DNA from: Fimisoma sp964619315 | Lineage (GTDB): Bacteria > Bacillota > Clostridia > Peptostreptococcales > Anaerovoracaceae | Assembly: GCA_964619315.1 (NCBI GenBank) | Contig: CAZUEH010000008.1 | Coordinates: 1-55,311 of the forward strand | Length of the DNA: 55,311 nt | Reading direction: 5' to 3' | In this document: piece by piece, positions 16,188 through 25,290 of the stretch | Position numbering within the stretch: the stretch's first letter is position 1 | How the letters are laid out: each line of letters opens with the position of its first letter | Notes under the pieces: generated by a model | Told to the model about the DNA's origin: nothing | Seen by the model: only the letters and a program-made list of their open reading frames with translations | The model's database searches: none | Made by a program: the position numbers and the translations under genes

Positions 16188-18973
16188 TGAGAACAGAATA
16201 TTTAAATTACCACGGATTACGTTTGTTTTTTCAAGGGCTCGATGACTTCTCCGATTTTTGCAGCAAAGCAAAGGTAGACTTTAGTTTAAACCCTCAGCAA
16301 TACAGTGATTTATTCTATGGAACCGACAGTGAAGTTTACGTTCCTCTTTGGGCTTCTGTGGCTAAAACCGATGAGGATGTGCTTCTCAATCATGTAACTC
16401 TTGAAGTTATTAAATTCTACAAAAACTACGGCTATGAGCCTATCAATATGGATGGCAATCCTGCCGATTTTATCGGAGAGCAGTTTAGATTCTTGGAGTA
16501 CCTATCTGCTTGTGGCCTTAATCAATCTATGGATTCAGATGACGCCGCATTGGCCATTAACCAATTTAAGAATGCTTTTTTGGTGGACACCGTTCGCACA
16601 GTTTCCACTGCAATTAAAAAACATACTCCTGACAACTCGATGGATTTCATCTTAGGATTACTTGATAGCGCTGTATCTGGCAATTATTATGACTGGAAAA
16701 CAGACCCTTCCAAAGTAGACCTTGATTCATGGCACAAATCCCCACCTCTAAAGGTGGAGGAGCCTCACATAGTTAGCTTTGCCAGCTGTTGTGACTGCGG
16801 AAGCAAATGTAAAATGCTAGCGACCGTCAGCGAGGGCTGCCTACTCAAAATAGAACCTGACACCGACGGCACTTCCATACACTTTACTGGTTGTCCGAGA
16901 GGGATTGCCTACGGCCACACTTTCCTAACTTCAAAGCGTTTGAGATATCCTATGGAAAGAATCGGTCAGCGTGGTGACGGTAAGTTCAAGAGAATTTCAT
17001 GGAAAGAAGTTGCCAAAAAGGTTGCTGATATTACAGTAGAGTCCGGCAATAAATATGGTCCGGGTTCTCGCTTTGTCATAAATGCTGCCGGCATTTCTGC
17101 TGCTATCAGAGGCGATAGATTTATGAAGAATCTTCTTGCTTTAGATGGTGGCTACTTGGATTATTACAATTATTATAGTGCTGCTTGTGCAGTGCAAATT
17201 ACTCCTTATCTATACGGCAAAGTAACCGCGGGAAATCACGAATCCACATACACAGAGTCAAAGCTATTGATTATGTGGGGCTTCAATCCTGCAGATTGTC
17301 ATTATGGAGTTAACACTAAAGATTACTTTATGCAGGCCAAAGAAAAAGGCGCTAAAATAGTAGTAATTGACCCTCGAATGAGTGATACAGTTCTTACTAT
17401 GGCTGACCAGTGGATTCCTATAAAGCCTTCCAGTGATACGGCTATGATGGACGCTATGGCTTACGTTATCTTCGATGAAGGCCTACAGGATCAGGACTTT
17501 ATAGACAAATTCTGCATCGGCTTTGATGAAGACCATATGCCTGATGGAATTCCTGCTGGAGAAAGCTATCACAGCTACCTATTCGGTATTAAAGATGGCA
17601 TAAAAAAGACTCCACAGTGGGCAGAAAAAATCACTGGCGTTCCAGCCGATACAATTAGAGACTTGGCAATTGAATATGCCACAACTAAACCTGCGGCACT
17701 ACTTCCTGGATACGCACCTCAGCGTACTATGGTTGGAGAGCAGGCTTGTAGAGGATTTGTTGCATTGGCTTGTCTTGTTGGCAGTGTCGGCGTCAAAGGC
17801 GGCAGCACTGGAATTCCTTATCTTAAGGAAGGCCATGATGCTCCGGGAATGAGTTTACTACCAAACCCTTACCCTGGCGTAATTCCTGTTTTCCATTGGA
17901 CTCGTGCCATAGATAAACCTGAAACTATAGACACTAAATACAGAGGGCTAAAAGGCGTTGAAAAATTGGATTCTGGTATCAAGGTTATCTACAGCCTTGC
18001 CAGTGGCATCGTAATAAATCAACATTCAAATATAAATGATACTAAGCGAATTCTTCAAACACCAGGCAAATTGGACGCACTGATTCTTTCAGACTTGTTC
18101 ATGACTCCAAGTGCTAAATTCGCTGACATATTGCTTCCGGGAGTTTCATTCTTCGAATTAGATAACATCCCTGCGCCATGGGCCGATGATGATTATCTAC
18201 TATATAATCACCATATTACAAAACCGCTCTTCGGAGGGCGTTTCGAATATGAGTGGATTGACGAAGTTGCCGACCTTATGGGCCTCAAAGGCGAGTTCGA
18301 AAATGGTCACCACGACGCTCAGGATTGGTTGACAGACCTTTATGAAACCTGCCGCAAAAATGAGAAAGAACTGCCAGATTTCAACACTTTCAAGGAAAAA
18401 TCCTATCATATTTTCAAGGAGCGCAAACCTTTAGTTAACTTCTTAGACAATATAGAAAAAGGAGTACCTTTTGGCACACCTTCCGGAAAGATAGAAATCT
18501 TTTCTAAGGCTTTTTATGACTTGAACAGACCTGATGACATTCCGGGAATTCCAAGACATACCTTCTGCGACGAGGGTCCAGAGGACGATTTGATAAGCAA
18601 ATATCCTCTTCAACTCATAGCATATCATACAAAGCGCAGATGTCATTCACAGCACGACGAAAACCCTCTTCTTCAAGAGTTAGATCCTACTGCTATTTGG
18701 ATTAATCCAGCCGACGCTACCAGTCGTGGAATAGAGGACGGTGAGATTGTAGAAATCTTCAATGATCGTGGTGTAATGCGCATCCCAGCTAAAGTAACCA
18801 GCAAAATAGTGGCTGGCGTAATCGCTGTAAGCGAGGGTGGTTGGTACAAGACTGATGCTGACGGTGCCGATATTGGAGGAAGTATCAATGTCCTTACTAT
18901 GACAGATAAAGCTACTCCTTTTGCTAACGGTAACCCACAACATACTAACTTAGCAGATGTTAGAAAAATCTAA
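16187..18973 (+). CDS. molybdopterin oxidoreductase (DMSO-reductase family) with N-terminal TorD-like chaperone domain
   Basis: The 928-residue protein has two parts. Residues 1-185 are helical; FIGEQFRFLEYLSA at 95-108 resembles the core helix of TorD/DmsD chaperones, which normally are separate proteins that help load the cofactor. From about 195 the catalytic subunit begins with a [4Fe-4S] site C201-x2-C204-x3-C208-x27-C236 and runs to a C-terminal dinucleotide-binding domain with PLQLIAYHTKRRCHSQHD. The SAAC segment gives Cys334 as a candidate Mo ligand. There is no Tat signal, so the enzyme is cytoplasmic. The substrate cannot be read from the sequence. mobA and the ferredoxin and FAD genes next door supply cofactor and electrons. 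Confidence 0.9.
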   Translation: MRTEYLNYHGLRLFFQGLDDFSDFCSKAKVDFSLNPQQYSDLFYGTDSEVYVPLWASVAKTDEDVLLNHVTLEVIKFYKNYGYEPINMDGNPADFIGEQFRFLEYLSACGLNQSMDSDDAALAINQFKNAFLVDTVRTVSTAIKKHTPDNSMDFILGLLDSAVSGNYYDWKTDPSKVDLDSWHKSPPLKVEEPHIVSFASCCDCGSKCKMLATVSEGCLLKIEPDTDGTSIHFTGCPRGIAYGHTFLTSKRLRYPMERIGQRGDGKFKRISWKEVAKKVADITVESGNKYGPGSRFVINAAGISAAIRGDRFMKNLLALDGGYLDYYNYYSAACAVQITPYLYGKVTAGNHESTYTESKLLIMWGFNPADCHYGVNTKDYFMQAKEKGAKIVVIDPRMSDTVLTMADQWIPIKPSSDTAMMDAMAYVIFDEGLQDQDFIDKFCIGFDEDHMPDGIPAGESYHSYLFGIKDGIKKTPQWAEKITGVPADTIRDLAIEYATTKPAALLPGYAPQRTMVGEQACRGFVALACLVGSVGVKGGSTGIPYLKEGHDAPGMSLLPNPYPGVIPVFHWTRAIDKPETIDTKYRGLKGVEKLDSGIKVIYSLASGIVINQHSNINDTKRILQTPGKLDALILSDLFMTPSAKFADILLPGVSFFELDNIPAPWADDDYLLYNHHITKPLFGGRFEYEWIDEVADLMGLKGEFENGHHDAQDWLTDLYETCRKNEKELPDFNTFKEKSYHIFKERKPLVNFLDNIEKGVPFGTPSGKIEIFSKAFYDLNRPDDIPGIPRHTFCDEGPEDDLISKYPLQLIAYHTKRRCHSQHDENPLLQELDPTAIWINPADATSRGIEDGEIVEIFNDRGVMRIPAKVTSKIVAGVIAVSEGGWYKTDADGADIGGSINVLTMTDKATPFANGNPQHTNLADVRKI

Positions 18974-18981
18974 TCAATCAA

Positions 18982-19020
18982 AATATCCCAAGGCACACGC
19001 CTTGGGATATTTCTATTTTT
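18982..19020 (+). terminator. strong, probably bidirectional terminator
   Basis: A perfect 13-bp stem (18982-18994 with 18999-19011) around the loop ACAC is followed by a T-rich tail. It lies between the convergent molybdoenzyme gene and the V-ATPase operon; the reverse strand also ends in several Ts. Confidence 0.92.
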
Positions 19021-19026
19021 TGTTTA

Positions 19027-19707
19027 TTAGCTTCCGCACATTTCTTCTGTCTGTCTACGCTTTTTCTCAATAGCGTCTTGCAGAATCATGTCTTTAACCT
19101 TCATGAGGCGAGTTTGATTGCCTCGTTCGTTTTCATCAAGCTTCATCATTATATAACGAATGGTCATCTCAAGCTGAGGAATTTTGACGTATTCCAAGGC
19201 ATTTACACGGCGACGAGTTTTTTCAAGCTCTGCCGCAAGCATAGCTGCCTCTTTCTCTTTAGCTGCTAAGTCTAACATTACAGGTAACACCTTAGCTAAC
19301 CCAGAGATGGACGCATCAAGTTCTCCTGATGTACTTGCAAATCCGTAAGGATATATGTCAGACGAATCCTCTGCCTTAGTTTCAAAGTCAAAGACAGGAA
19401 CATCTACACTCATTACATTTTTGCTTTCCACCATGATCTCGACGCCTTGTTTAGGGAACATCAAGGCTTCTTCCATGACCTCTTGGCTCATGACTGCGCT
19501 TGCCACAGAAAAGCTTTCATAAACTTTTGACAGTTCAGCTTCCACTTCTTCACGAAGACGCCCATTTTCACGAGCTAATTCGAGGAAGCCTTTCATCAAC
19601 TGATCTCGTTTATCTTTCATCAGCTTATGGCCTCGTCTTGCAGTCACAAGACGCCTCTTCAAGGTTGTAAGCATCATTCTGGTAGGATTTACATTTAATC
19701 TTTCCAT
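19027..19707 (-). CDS. ntpD: V-type ATPase subunit D
   Basis: This 226-residue protein is the central-rotor stalk subunit. The start MERLNVNPTRMMLTTLKRRL and the long N- and C-terminal coiled-coil helices (residues 10-75 and 140-210) are diagnostic for subunit D. The C-terminal tail (KRRQTEEMCGS) is ordinary. It is the last gene of the operon, nine bases after subunit B. D couples ATP hydrolysis in the A3B3 head to the membrane K ring, with subunits F and C. Confidence 0.95.
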   Translation of the reverse strand: MERLNVNPTRMMLTTLKRRLVTARRGHKLMKDKRDQLMKGFLELARENGRLREEVEAELSKVYESFSVASAVMSQEVMEEALMFPKQGVEIMVESKNVMSVDVPVFDFETKAEDSSDIYPYGFASTSGELDASISGLAKVLPVMLDLAAKEKEAAMLAAELEKTRRRVNALEYVKIPQLEMTIRYIMMKLDENERGNQTRLMKVKDMILQDAIEKKRRQTEEMCGS

Positions 19708-19716
19708 GGCTTCTCC

Positions 19717-21087
19717 TTACTTGCCGAGATACTTTTCAATATACTCGTCCTTGATTCGTTTAAGCTCACTCTTAGGAAGCATTTCTAGCAATTTCCAGCC
19801 AGTATTCAATGTCTCCTCGATTGTTCTGTCGGTTTCATATCCCTGAGAAACATATTGCTTCTCAAAGGCCTGTGAAAACTTAGCATATTTCAAATCCGTT
19901 TCGCTCAAAGCTGCTTCACCTAAAATGGTAACTAACTCTAAAGCTTCCTTACCTTTAGCATATGCTGCAAAGAGCTGATTCATTGTGTCAGCGTGGTCTT
20001 CTCTAGTCTTACCATCACCTATACCCTTATCCTTAAGACGGGACAATGACGGTAATACGTCGATTGGTGGCTTAATATCTTTTCGATAAAGCTCACGAGA
20101 TAAAATTATCTGCCCCTCTGTAATATATCCTGTCAAGTCAGGAATTGGATGAGTCTTGTCATCCTCTGGCATTGTCAAGATTGGAATCATGGTTATTGAA
20201 CCATCGTATCCACGTTTACGACCTGCTCTCTCGTACATTGTAGCAAGGTCTGTATACAAGTATCCTGGATATCCACGTCTGCCTGGAACTTCCTTTCTCG
20301 CTGCTGATACTTCACGAAGAGCCTCTGCATAGTTGGTAATGTCTGTAAGAATTACCAGTACATGCATGCCTCTGTCAAATGCTAAATATTCAGCTGCAGT
20401 CAAAGCCATACGAGGTGTTGCAATACGCTCTACAGCAGGGTCGTTTGCTAAGTTCATGAAAAGCACTGTTCTGTCAATCGCTCCAGTTCTTCTAAAGTCT
20501 GATGCGAAGAAGTCTGCTTCTTCATGAGTAATACCAATAGCTGCAAATACTACCGCAAAGTTTCCATCGCCGCCCTTTACCTTTGCTTGACGAGCAATCT
20601 GTGCCGCCAAATTAGCATGAGGTAAACCTGAGCCGGAGAATATTGGTAGCTTCTGTCCTCTTACCAAAGTGTTCAAACCGTCTATTGCTGATACACCTGT
20701 CTGTATGAACTCAGAAGGATAGTCTCTGGCCGCTGGATTCATAGGTAGGCCGTTAATATCCATTCTTTTTTCTGCAATTATTTCAGGACCGCCGTCCTTT
20801 GGGCGTCCCATTCCGTCAAATACTCTTCCGAGAATGTCAGGAGAGACATCTAACTCTGTTCCTCTTCCCAAAAATTTGACCGTACTCTCTTTGAGGTTGA
20901 TTCCTGTGGAACTTTCAAAGAGCTGTACAAGAGCGTCGGAGCCGTTAACTTCAAGGACTTTGCAAAGTCTCTTTTCTCCGTTAGGGAGAATTATCTGACC
21001 AAGCTCGTCGTAAGTTACGTTTTCTACATCCTTTACAAGCATTAGAGGCCCAACAACTTCACTTATGGTTTTATATTCCTTAATCAT
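19717..21087 (-). CDS. ntpB: V-type ATPase subunit B (regulatory head subunit)
   Basis: The 456-residue protein matches the B subunit: GPLMLVKDVENVTYDELG at the N-terminus, LPIFSGSGLPHANLAAQIA where the P-loop is degenerate, and GYPGYLYTDLATMYERAGR. The missing GKT P-loop agrees with the non-catalytic B subunit rather than A. It alternates with A in the hexameric head. The start overlaps the end of subunit A by 8 bases. Length is normal. Confidence 0.96.
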   Translation of the reverse strand: MIKEYKTISEVVGPLMLVKDVENVTYDELGQIILPNGEKRLCKVLEVNGSDALVQLFESSTGINLKESTVKFLGRGTELDVSPDILGRVFDGMGRPKDGGPEIIAEKRMDINGLPMNPAARDYPSEFIQTGVSAIDGLNTLVRGQKLPIFSGSGLPHANLAAQIARQAKVKGGDGNFAVVFAAIGITHEEADFFASDFRRTGAIDRTVLFMNLANDPAVERIATPRMALTAAEYLAFDRGMHVLVILTDITNYAEALREVSAARKEVPGRRGYPGYLYTDLATMYERAGRKRGYDGSITMIPILTMPEDDKTHPIPDLTGYITEGQIILSRELYRKDIKPPIDVLPSLSRLKDKGIGDGKTREDHADTMNQLFAAYAKGKEALELVTILGEAALSETDLKYAKFSQAFEKQYVSQGYETDRTIEETLNTGWKLLEMLPKSELKRIKDEYIEKYLGK

Positions 21088-22861
21088 CGTCTTCTTCAGC
21101 CTCCTTTACTGTCAGGGCAGAAATTGCACTTTTCATTTCTTCCATAATATTTTCATAAGCCGTAGCAGTATCTTTTTCTTCTACGTACTTGAAACGTCCT
21201 ATAGTTTCTCTAACTGGCAGGTCGATTAGCTTATTAAAGTTTGCACCTTTTGCAACAGCTTCTCTTGCCAATTCGTGGAAAGTAAGGATCAGCTTCAACA
21301 GCTTATATTGCTTATCAAGGGGTGTATATGTGTCTATATCGTGGAAAGCATTCTGATGCAAATAGTCTTCACGAATAGATTTGGAAACTTCCAGTTTGAG
21401 TCTGTCCCCTGGGGAAAGTCCATCAACACCAACTAACTGTACAACTTCGTTAAGTTCAGATTCCTCCTGAAGCAAAGCAATTGTTCTTGATCTTAGCTTA
21501 GGGAACTCTTTGCCTACATTTTCTGCATACCAATCCTCAAGTCTATCAACATATAGGGAATAACTCTGTAACCAGTTTATCGCTGGGAAATGTCGTCTAT
21601 ATGCCAATGAGGAGTCTAAGCACCAAAACACCTTTACAATACGCAAAGTTGCCTGTGATACAGGTTCGGAAATATCTCCTCCTGGAGGGGATACGGCGCC
21701 TATGGCTGAAAGAGCACCAAGTCTGCCTTCCTTACCTAATGATACTGTTCTTCCTGCACGTTCGTAGAACTGAGCAAGTCTGGATGCAAGATATGCTGGA
21801 TAACCTTCTTCGCCTGGCATTTCCTCAAGACGTCCAGACATTTCACGAAGAGCCTCTGCCCATCTGGAAGTGGAGTCAGCCATTATAGCTACAGAATATC
21901 CCATATCTCTAAAATACTCTGCGATGGTTATTCCTGTGTATATTGATGCTTCTCGAGCTGCCACCGGCATGTCTGAGGTGTTAGCAATAAGCACCGTTCT
22001 CTTCATTATAGATTCTCCTGTATCAGGATCTTTTAATTCAGGGAATTCCATAAGTACATCTGTCATCTCGTTTCCACGTTCTCCGCAACCGATGTACACT
22101 ACGATTTCAGCATCTGCCCACTTTGCAAGCTGATGCTGCACTACTGTTTTGCCTGAACCGAATGGTCCTGGTACAGCTGCAACTCCGCCTTTTGCAATTG
22201 GGAAAAGCGTATCTATTACACGCTGTCCTGTTACAAGTGGCATATCAGGAACTAATTTTTCCTTATAAGGTCTCCCTCTTCTTACAGGCCACTTTTGCAT
22301 CATAGAAAGCTCTTTGATGCTTCCGTCAGACTGCTTTATTGTGCAGACTGTATCTTCAACAGTGAACTCACCAGTTTCTACAGAAACTACCACTCCGGAT
22401 ACTCCATAAGGCACCATGATTCGTTGCTCTACAACGCTGGTTTCCTGTACAGTTCCTATGATATCTCCTGCCTCGATTTCTTCGCCTACAGTTACTTTGG
22501 GAACAAAATCCCATTTCTTTGTTCTTGAAAGAGGTGGCACCTTGATACCTCTTGTTATGTTAGAACCGCCAACCTCACGCATAGCTTCAAGTGGTCTTTG
22601 GATTCCGTCATACATAGTTTCTATGAGACCAGGTCCCAATTCTACCGAAAGAGGTGCTCCTGTAGACACTACAGGTACCCCCGGTCCGATTCCAGCCGTC
22701 TCTTCATAAACCTGAATTGAGGCCTTATCGTCCCTCATTTCTATTATTTCACCTATCAGTCCTTGGTCACCTACATGGACTACGTCAAACATATTGGCTT
22801 CTTCCATGCCTGATGCTACTACCAATGGTCCTGATACTTTTACTACTTTACCTTGACTCAT
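21080..22861 (-). CDS. ntpA: V-type ATPase subunit A (catalytic)
   Basis: The start is set at the ATG at 22861 (MSQGKVVKVSGPLVVA) because GGAGGTG lies just upstream, within the end of subunit F; a longer frame to 22894 would add an unrelated extension. The product is 593 residues with the P-loop GPFGSGKTV at about 230-238 and SRWAEALREMSGRLEEMPGE. These are typical of catalytic A subunits with the non-homologous region of V-type enzymes. It begins 5 bases after the subunit F stop and overlaps subunit B by 8 bases. Confidence 0.96.
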   Translation of the reverse strand: MSQGKVVKVSGPLVVASGMEEANMFDVVHVGDQGLIGEIIEMRDDKASIQVYEETAGIGPGVPVVSTGAPLSVELGPGLIETMYDGIQRPLEAMREVGGSNITRGIKVPPLSRTKKWDFVPKVTVGEEIEAGDIIGTVQETSVVEQRIMVPYGVSGVVVSVETGEFTVEDTVCTIKQSDGSIKELSMMQKWPVRRGRPYKEKLVPDMPLVTGQRVIDTLFPIAKGGVAAVPGPFGSGKTVVQHQLAKWADAEIVVYIGCGERGNEMTDVLMEFPELKDPDTGESIMKRTVLIANTSDMPVAAREASIYTGITIAEYFRDMGYSVAIMADSTSRWAEALREMSGRLEEMPGEEGYPAYLASRLAQFYERAGRTVSLGKEGRLGALSAIGAVSPPGGDISEPVSQATLRIVKVFWCLDSSLAYRRHFPAINWLQSYSLYVDRLEDWYAENVGKEFPKLRSRTIALLQEESELNEVVQLVGVDGLSPGDRLKLEVSKSIREDYLHQNAFHDIDTYTPLDKQYKLLKLILTFHELAREAVAKGANFNKLIDLPVRETIGRFKYVEEKDTATAYENIMEEMKSAISALTVKEAEEDDD

Positions 22862-22865
22862 GCTT

Positions 22866-23186
22866 CTATTCACCTCCAAATAGGATGTCCGCACCTACAG
22901 CTCTTTCTACAGATTTTCTAACGCTTTGCATACCTATGCCAAGACTTCCGTCCTTGTCTGGTATTGGTATTATTGCAGGAAGTCTACTATCTATGTATTC
23001 TGCAACTTCTGGCGTCATTGCCTTATAGAAAGGCTCTGTAATATAAATTATAGCGAAGTCTTTATCTACAATTTTTTTAAACGCTTTTTTTGCTTCTTCT
23101 TGACTGTCGCAAGGGAAAACCTCAAGTCCGACAGCTTTGAAGCCTAGAACGCTTTCTCTGTCTCCTATGACACCTATCTTATACAT
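22866..23186 (-). CDS. ntpF: V-type ATPase subunit F
   Basis: A 106-residue protein with the subunit F fold: MYKIGVIGDRESVLGFKAVG at the N-terminus and DFAIIYITEPFYKAM, then LPAIIPIPDKDGSLGIGM. It sits on the central stalk with subunit D. Its end carries the GGAGGTG that serves as the ribosome binding site of subunit A, and its start overlaps subunit C by 8 bases, so the three are translationally linked. Confidence 0.93.
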   Translation of the reverse strand: MYKIGVIGDRESVLGFKAVGLEVFPCDSQEEAKKAFKKIVDKDFAIIYITEPFYKAMTPEVAEYIDSRLPAIIPIPDKDGSLGIGMQSVRKSVERAVGADILFGGE

Positions 23187-24186
23187 AAGTTTCCCTTAAC
23201 CTTTCCAAAATAACCTCTTTTGGCGTTCCTGCAATCTTGCCTGCAAGAATCATTCGCAGGTTCTTACCTTCCAGTTCCTTCGCTACAAGGAAAGCCGCTG
23301 CCGGTTCGATACCAAAAGAAATAAATTTTGCATCCTTGATGTACTCAATCAGTTTATTGTCACAAAGTTTTTCCATTAAAGAATACATGCCTGTATCCTT
23401 TGCTTTTGCTGCTCCTTTTTCGATAATCTCACCAAAGCCATAAGGTGCAAACTTGTCTGCAGCTTGTTGGTAAGCTTCTTCATAAGAGGCAACAAATAAG
23501 TTTTGCTTGATATTGCCTCCATCGAGGAACACTTTTTGAAAGAAAGTCCACGGTTTTTTCATCTGTCTCAACCTGACAAAAGTGCTAATATTCAATATGT
23601 CTATTAACAGTTTGACATAGCCGATCAAGAAATCGTTGTCTACTCTAAGGGCAACTGTCAGCATATCTTGGTAACATGCCCTATCAAGAATTATATCTAT
23701 CTCCTGTGGATCTTTGCTCTTTCCAAACACTTCAATGGTTTCTGCAATAGCTTCTTTCATATGAACAGAAAGGAACATAAAATTTCTCTCTCTTATCATA
23801 TCGCTCATAGCCTTAGGGCTTAACTTGCCACCTTCGGTCATGTACTTTTCAGGTTCTATCCCCAAAAATTCAGCTTTCAAAGCTGCTTTTGCATTGTGGT
23901 AGTCTCTAGAATACTGGAAAAATTCCAGTTCTTCTCTTTCTGGCAATGCGGAAAACACAAATTCATATGTCTTCTCTTCTTCGGCAGAAAGCACTTTAGC
24001 AAAATCTCTAGGATTATCCAAAGCTTTACCATCACCATATCCATATTCGCTTATTACGGCCATCGCATCTTCAAAAGTCGCTGCTTCTGCCGCTTTTGTT
24101 AAATCCGCCTCAGGAAGCAAAGTTCTCTCGCTTGCTCGCATGAGTGCGGCGCAAAATATATATGAGTCTTCTTTATTTCTACTCAT
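23179..24186 (-). CDS. ntpC: V-type ATPase subunit C (membrane ring-stalk connector)
   Basis: The 335-residue helical protein matches the AtpC/NtpC family (equivalent to eukaryotic subunit d), which caps the K ring and receives the central stalk. Recognisable segments are IFCAALMRASERTLLPEADL near the N-terminus, DYHNAKAALKAEFLG near residue 95 and NISTFVRLRQMKKPWTFF near 195. No membrane segments are present, as expected. It lies 12 bases after subunit E and overlaps subunit F. Confidence 0.93.
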   Translation of the reverse strand: MSRNKEDSYIFCAALMRASERTLLPEADLTKAAEAATFEDAMAVISEYGYGDGKALDNPRDFAKVLSAEEEKTYEFVFSALPEREELEFFQYSRDYHNAKAALKAEFLGIEPEKYMTEGGKLSPKAMSDMIRERNFMFLSVHMKEAIAETIEVFGKSKDPQEIDIILDRACYQDMLTVALRVDNDFLIGYVKLLIDILNISTFVRLRQMKKPWTFFQKVFLDGGNIKQNLFVASYEEAYQQAADKFAPYGFGEIIEKGAAKAKDTGMYSLMEKLCDNKLIEYIKDAKFISFGIEPAAAFLVAKELEGKNLRMILAGKIAGTPKEVILERLRETYV

Positions 24187-24198
24187 AGAACCTTCTCC

Positions 24199-24789
24199 TT
24201 ATTTTTCAGGCGGGAACATAATTGAGGCTACATCGCCTGTTAGCTCTTGTCTCTTTTCATCGACTATTGCCTCAACAGAATTGTTGATATATATCTGTCC
24301 TTTTTGGAGCATGTAACCGCCTTTTAAATTTCTCGTTTCTTGAGATAATTTAAACTGTCCGCCAGTTACATCTGCCTGTAGCTTTGCTACTACTTTTTCG
24401 CCTATGGCGTCTCTCTCTTTTTCGTTGAAAATTAAATTTCCTTCTTTGAAACCTGATGACTTTCCAAGATTGGCAAGAAAATCTATATATTTTCCTTCTT
24501 CCATAGAAAGAAGGGATTCTATCGCATCATCGAAGCTCTTGTCGATAAGTTCCTGCTTTTTTTGCAGTACTATCTTCTTCGCATCTATATCTGCCACAGA
24601 CTTACGTCTGCTGATTATCTTTTCTCTTTCTTCCTTTGCTGCTGCTACAGCCTCTTCGGTTTCGATTTTAATTCTCTTTTTGAGTTGGTCGATGACACCA
24701 CTGCTTTTGATAGCCGCACTGTTAAGTATCTGCTCACTTTCAGCTGTGGCTTCATCTATTATTGCTGTTGTAATCTTCTCTATACTCAT
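24199..24789 (-). CDS. ntpE: V-type ATPase subunit E (peripheral stalk)
   Basis: A 196-residue protein with a long basic/acidic N-terminal helix (about residues 1-90, rich in alternating E, K, A) and a C-terminal globular part, the layout of subunit E. It pairs with the G/H-type subunit encoded first in the operon to form the peripheral stalk. The gene follows subunit K by 24 bases. Function is assigned from length, coiled-coil layout and position. Confidence 0.9.
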   Translation of the reverse strand: MSIEKITTAIIDEATAESEQILNSAAIKSSGVIDQLKKRIKIETEEAVAAAKEEREKIISRRKSVADIDAKKIVLQKKQELIDKSFDDAIESLLSMEEGKYIDFLANLGKSSGFKEGNLIFNEKERDAIGEKVVAKLQADVTGGQFKLSQETRNLKGGYMLQKGQIYINNSVEAIVDEKRQELTGDVASIMFPPEK

Positions 24790-24813
24790 GATTCATCCAC
24801 CTTTCAAGGCTCC

Positions 24814-25290
24814 TTATACTGCAACTCTAAGCCAGATAAGAACTGATACAAGTAGTGCAAAGATTGCATATGTTTCTACCATTGCGGTATAGATTATACC
24901 CTTTACCATCTGGTCTGGTCTTTTTGAAGTAAGTTGAAGAGCCGCTGCGGCTGCTTTTCCTTGAGCAATACCTGACCAAATACCTACTAATCCGATTGGA
25001 ATTCCTGCTATTAGGAAATATGATCCTTGAGCGATAGTAAGGTCTAACATAGCTCCGCCCAAAAGTCCAATTTTCTGCATTATCAAGAATGAGATAATAA
25101 GACCGTATATACCTTGAGTACCTGGGAGTGCCTGTAAAATCAGTGTTCTACCAAACTTTTTAGGGTCCTCTGCTAATACTGCAGAAGCTGCCTGGCCTGC
25201 AATACCTACACCCATAGCACTTCCGATTCCTGCAAGTGCTGCGATTGCCGCACCTATAAGCGCTAATGTATTACCATCTATCATATTCAT
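24814..25290 (-). CDS. ntpK: V-type ATPase subunit K (proteolipid ring), Na+-binding type
   Basis: The 158-residue protein has four membrane segments in two hairpins, the tandem proteolipid of V-type rings. The ion-carrying Glu is Glu139 in MVETYAIF. LPGTQGIYG puts Thr58, Gln59 and Tyr62 in place, and GIAQGK gives Gln110; these equal Thr64, Gln65, Tyr68 and Gln110 of the Enterococcus hirae Na+ pump. By analogy the ring should bind Na+ rather than only H+. The start overlaps the stop of subunit I by 4 bases (ATGA), and GGAGG lies upstream. Confidence 0.94.
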   Translation of the reverse strand: MNMIDGNTLALIGAAIAALAGIGSAMGVGIAGQAASAVLAEDPKKFGRTLILQALPGTQGIYGLIISFLIMQKIGLLGGAMLDLTIAQGSYFLIAGIPIGLVGIWSGIAQGKAAAAALQLTSKRPDQMVKGIIYTAMVETYAIFALLVSVLIWLRVAV

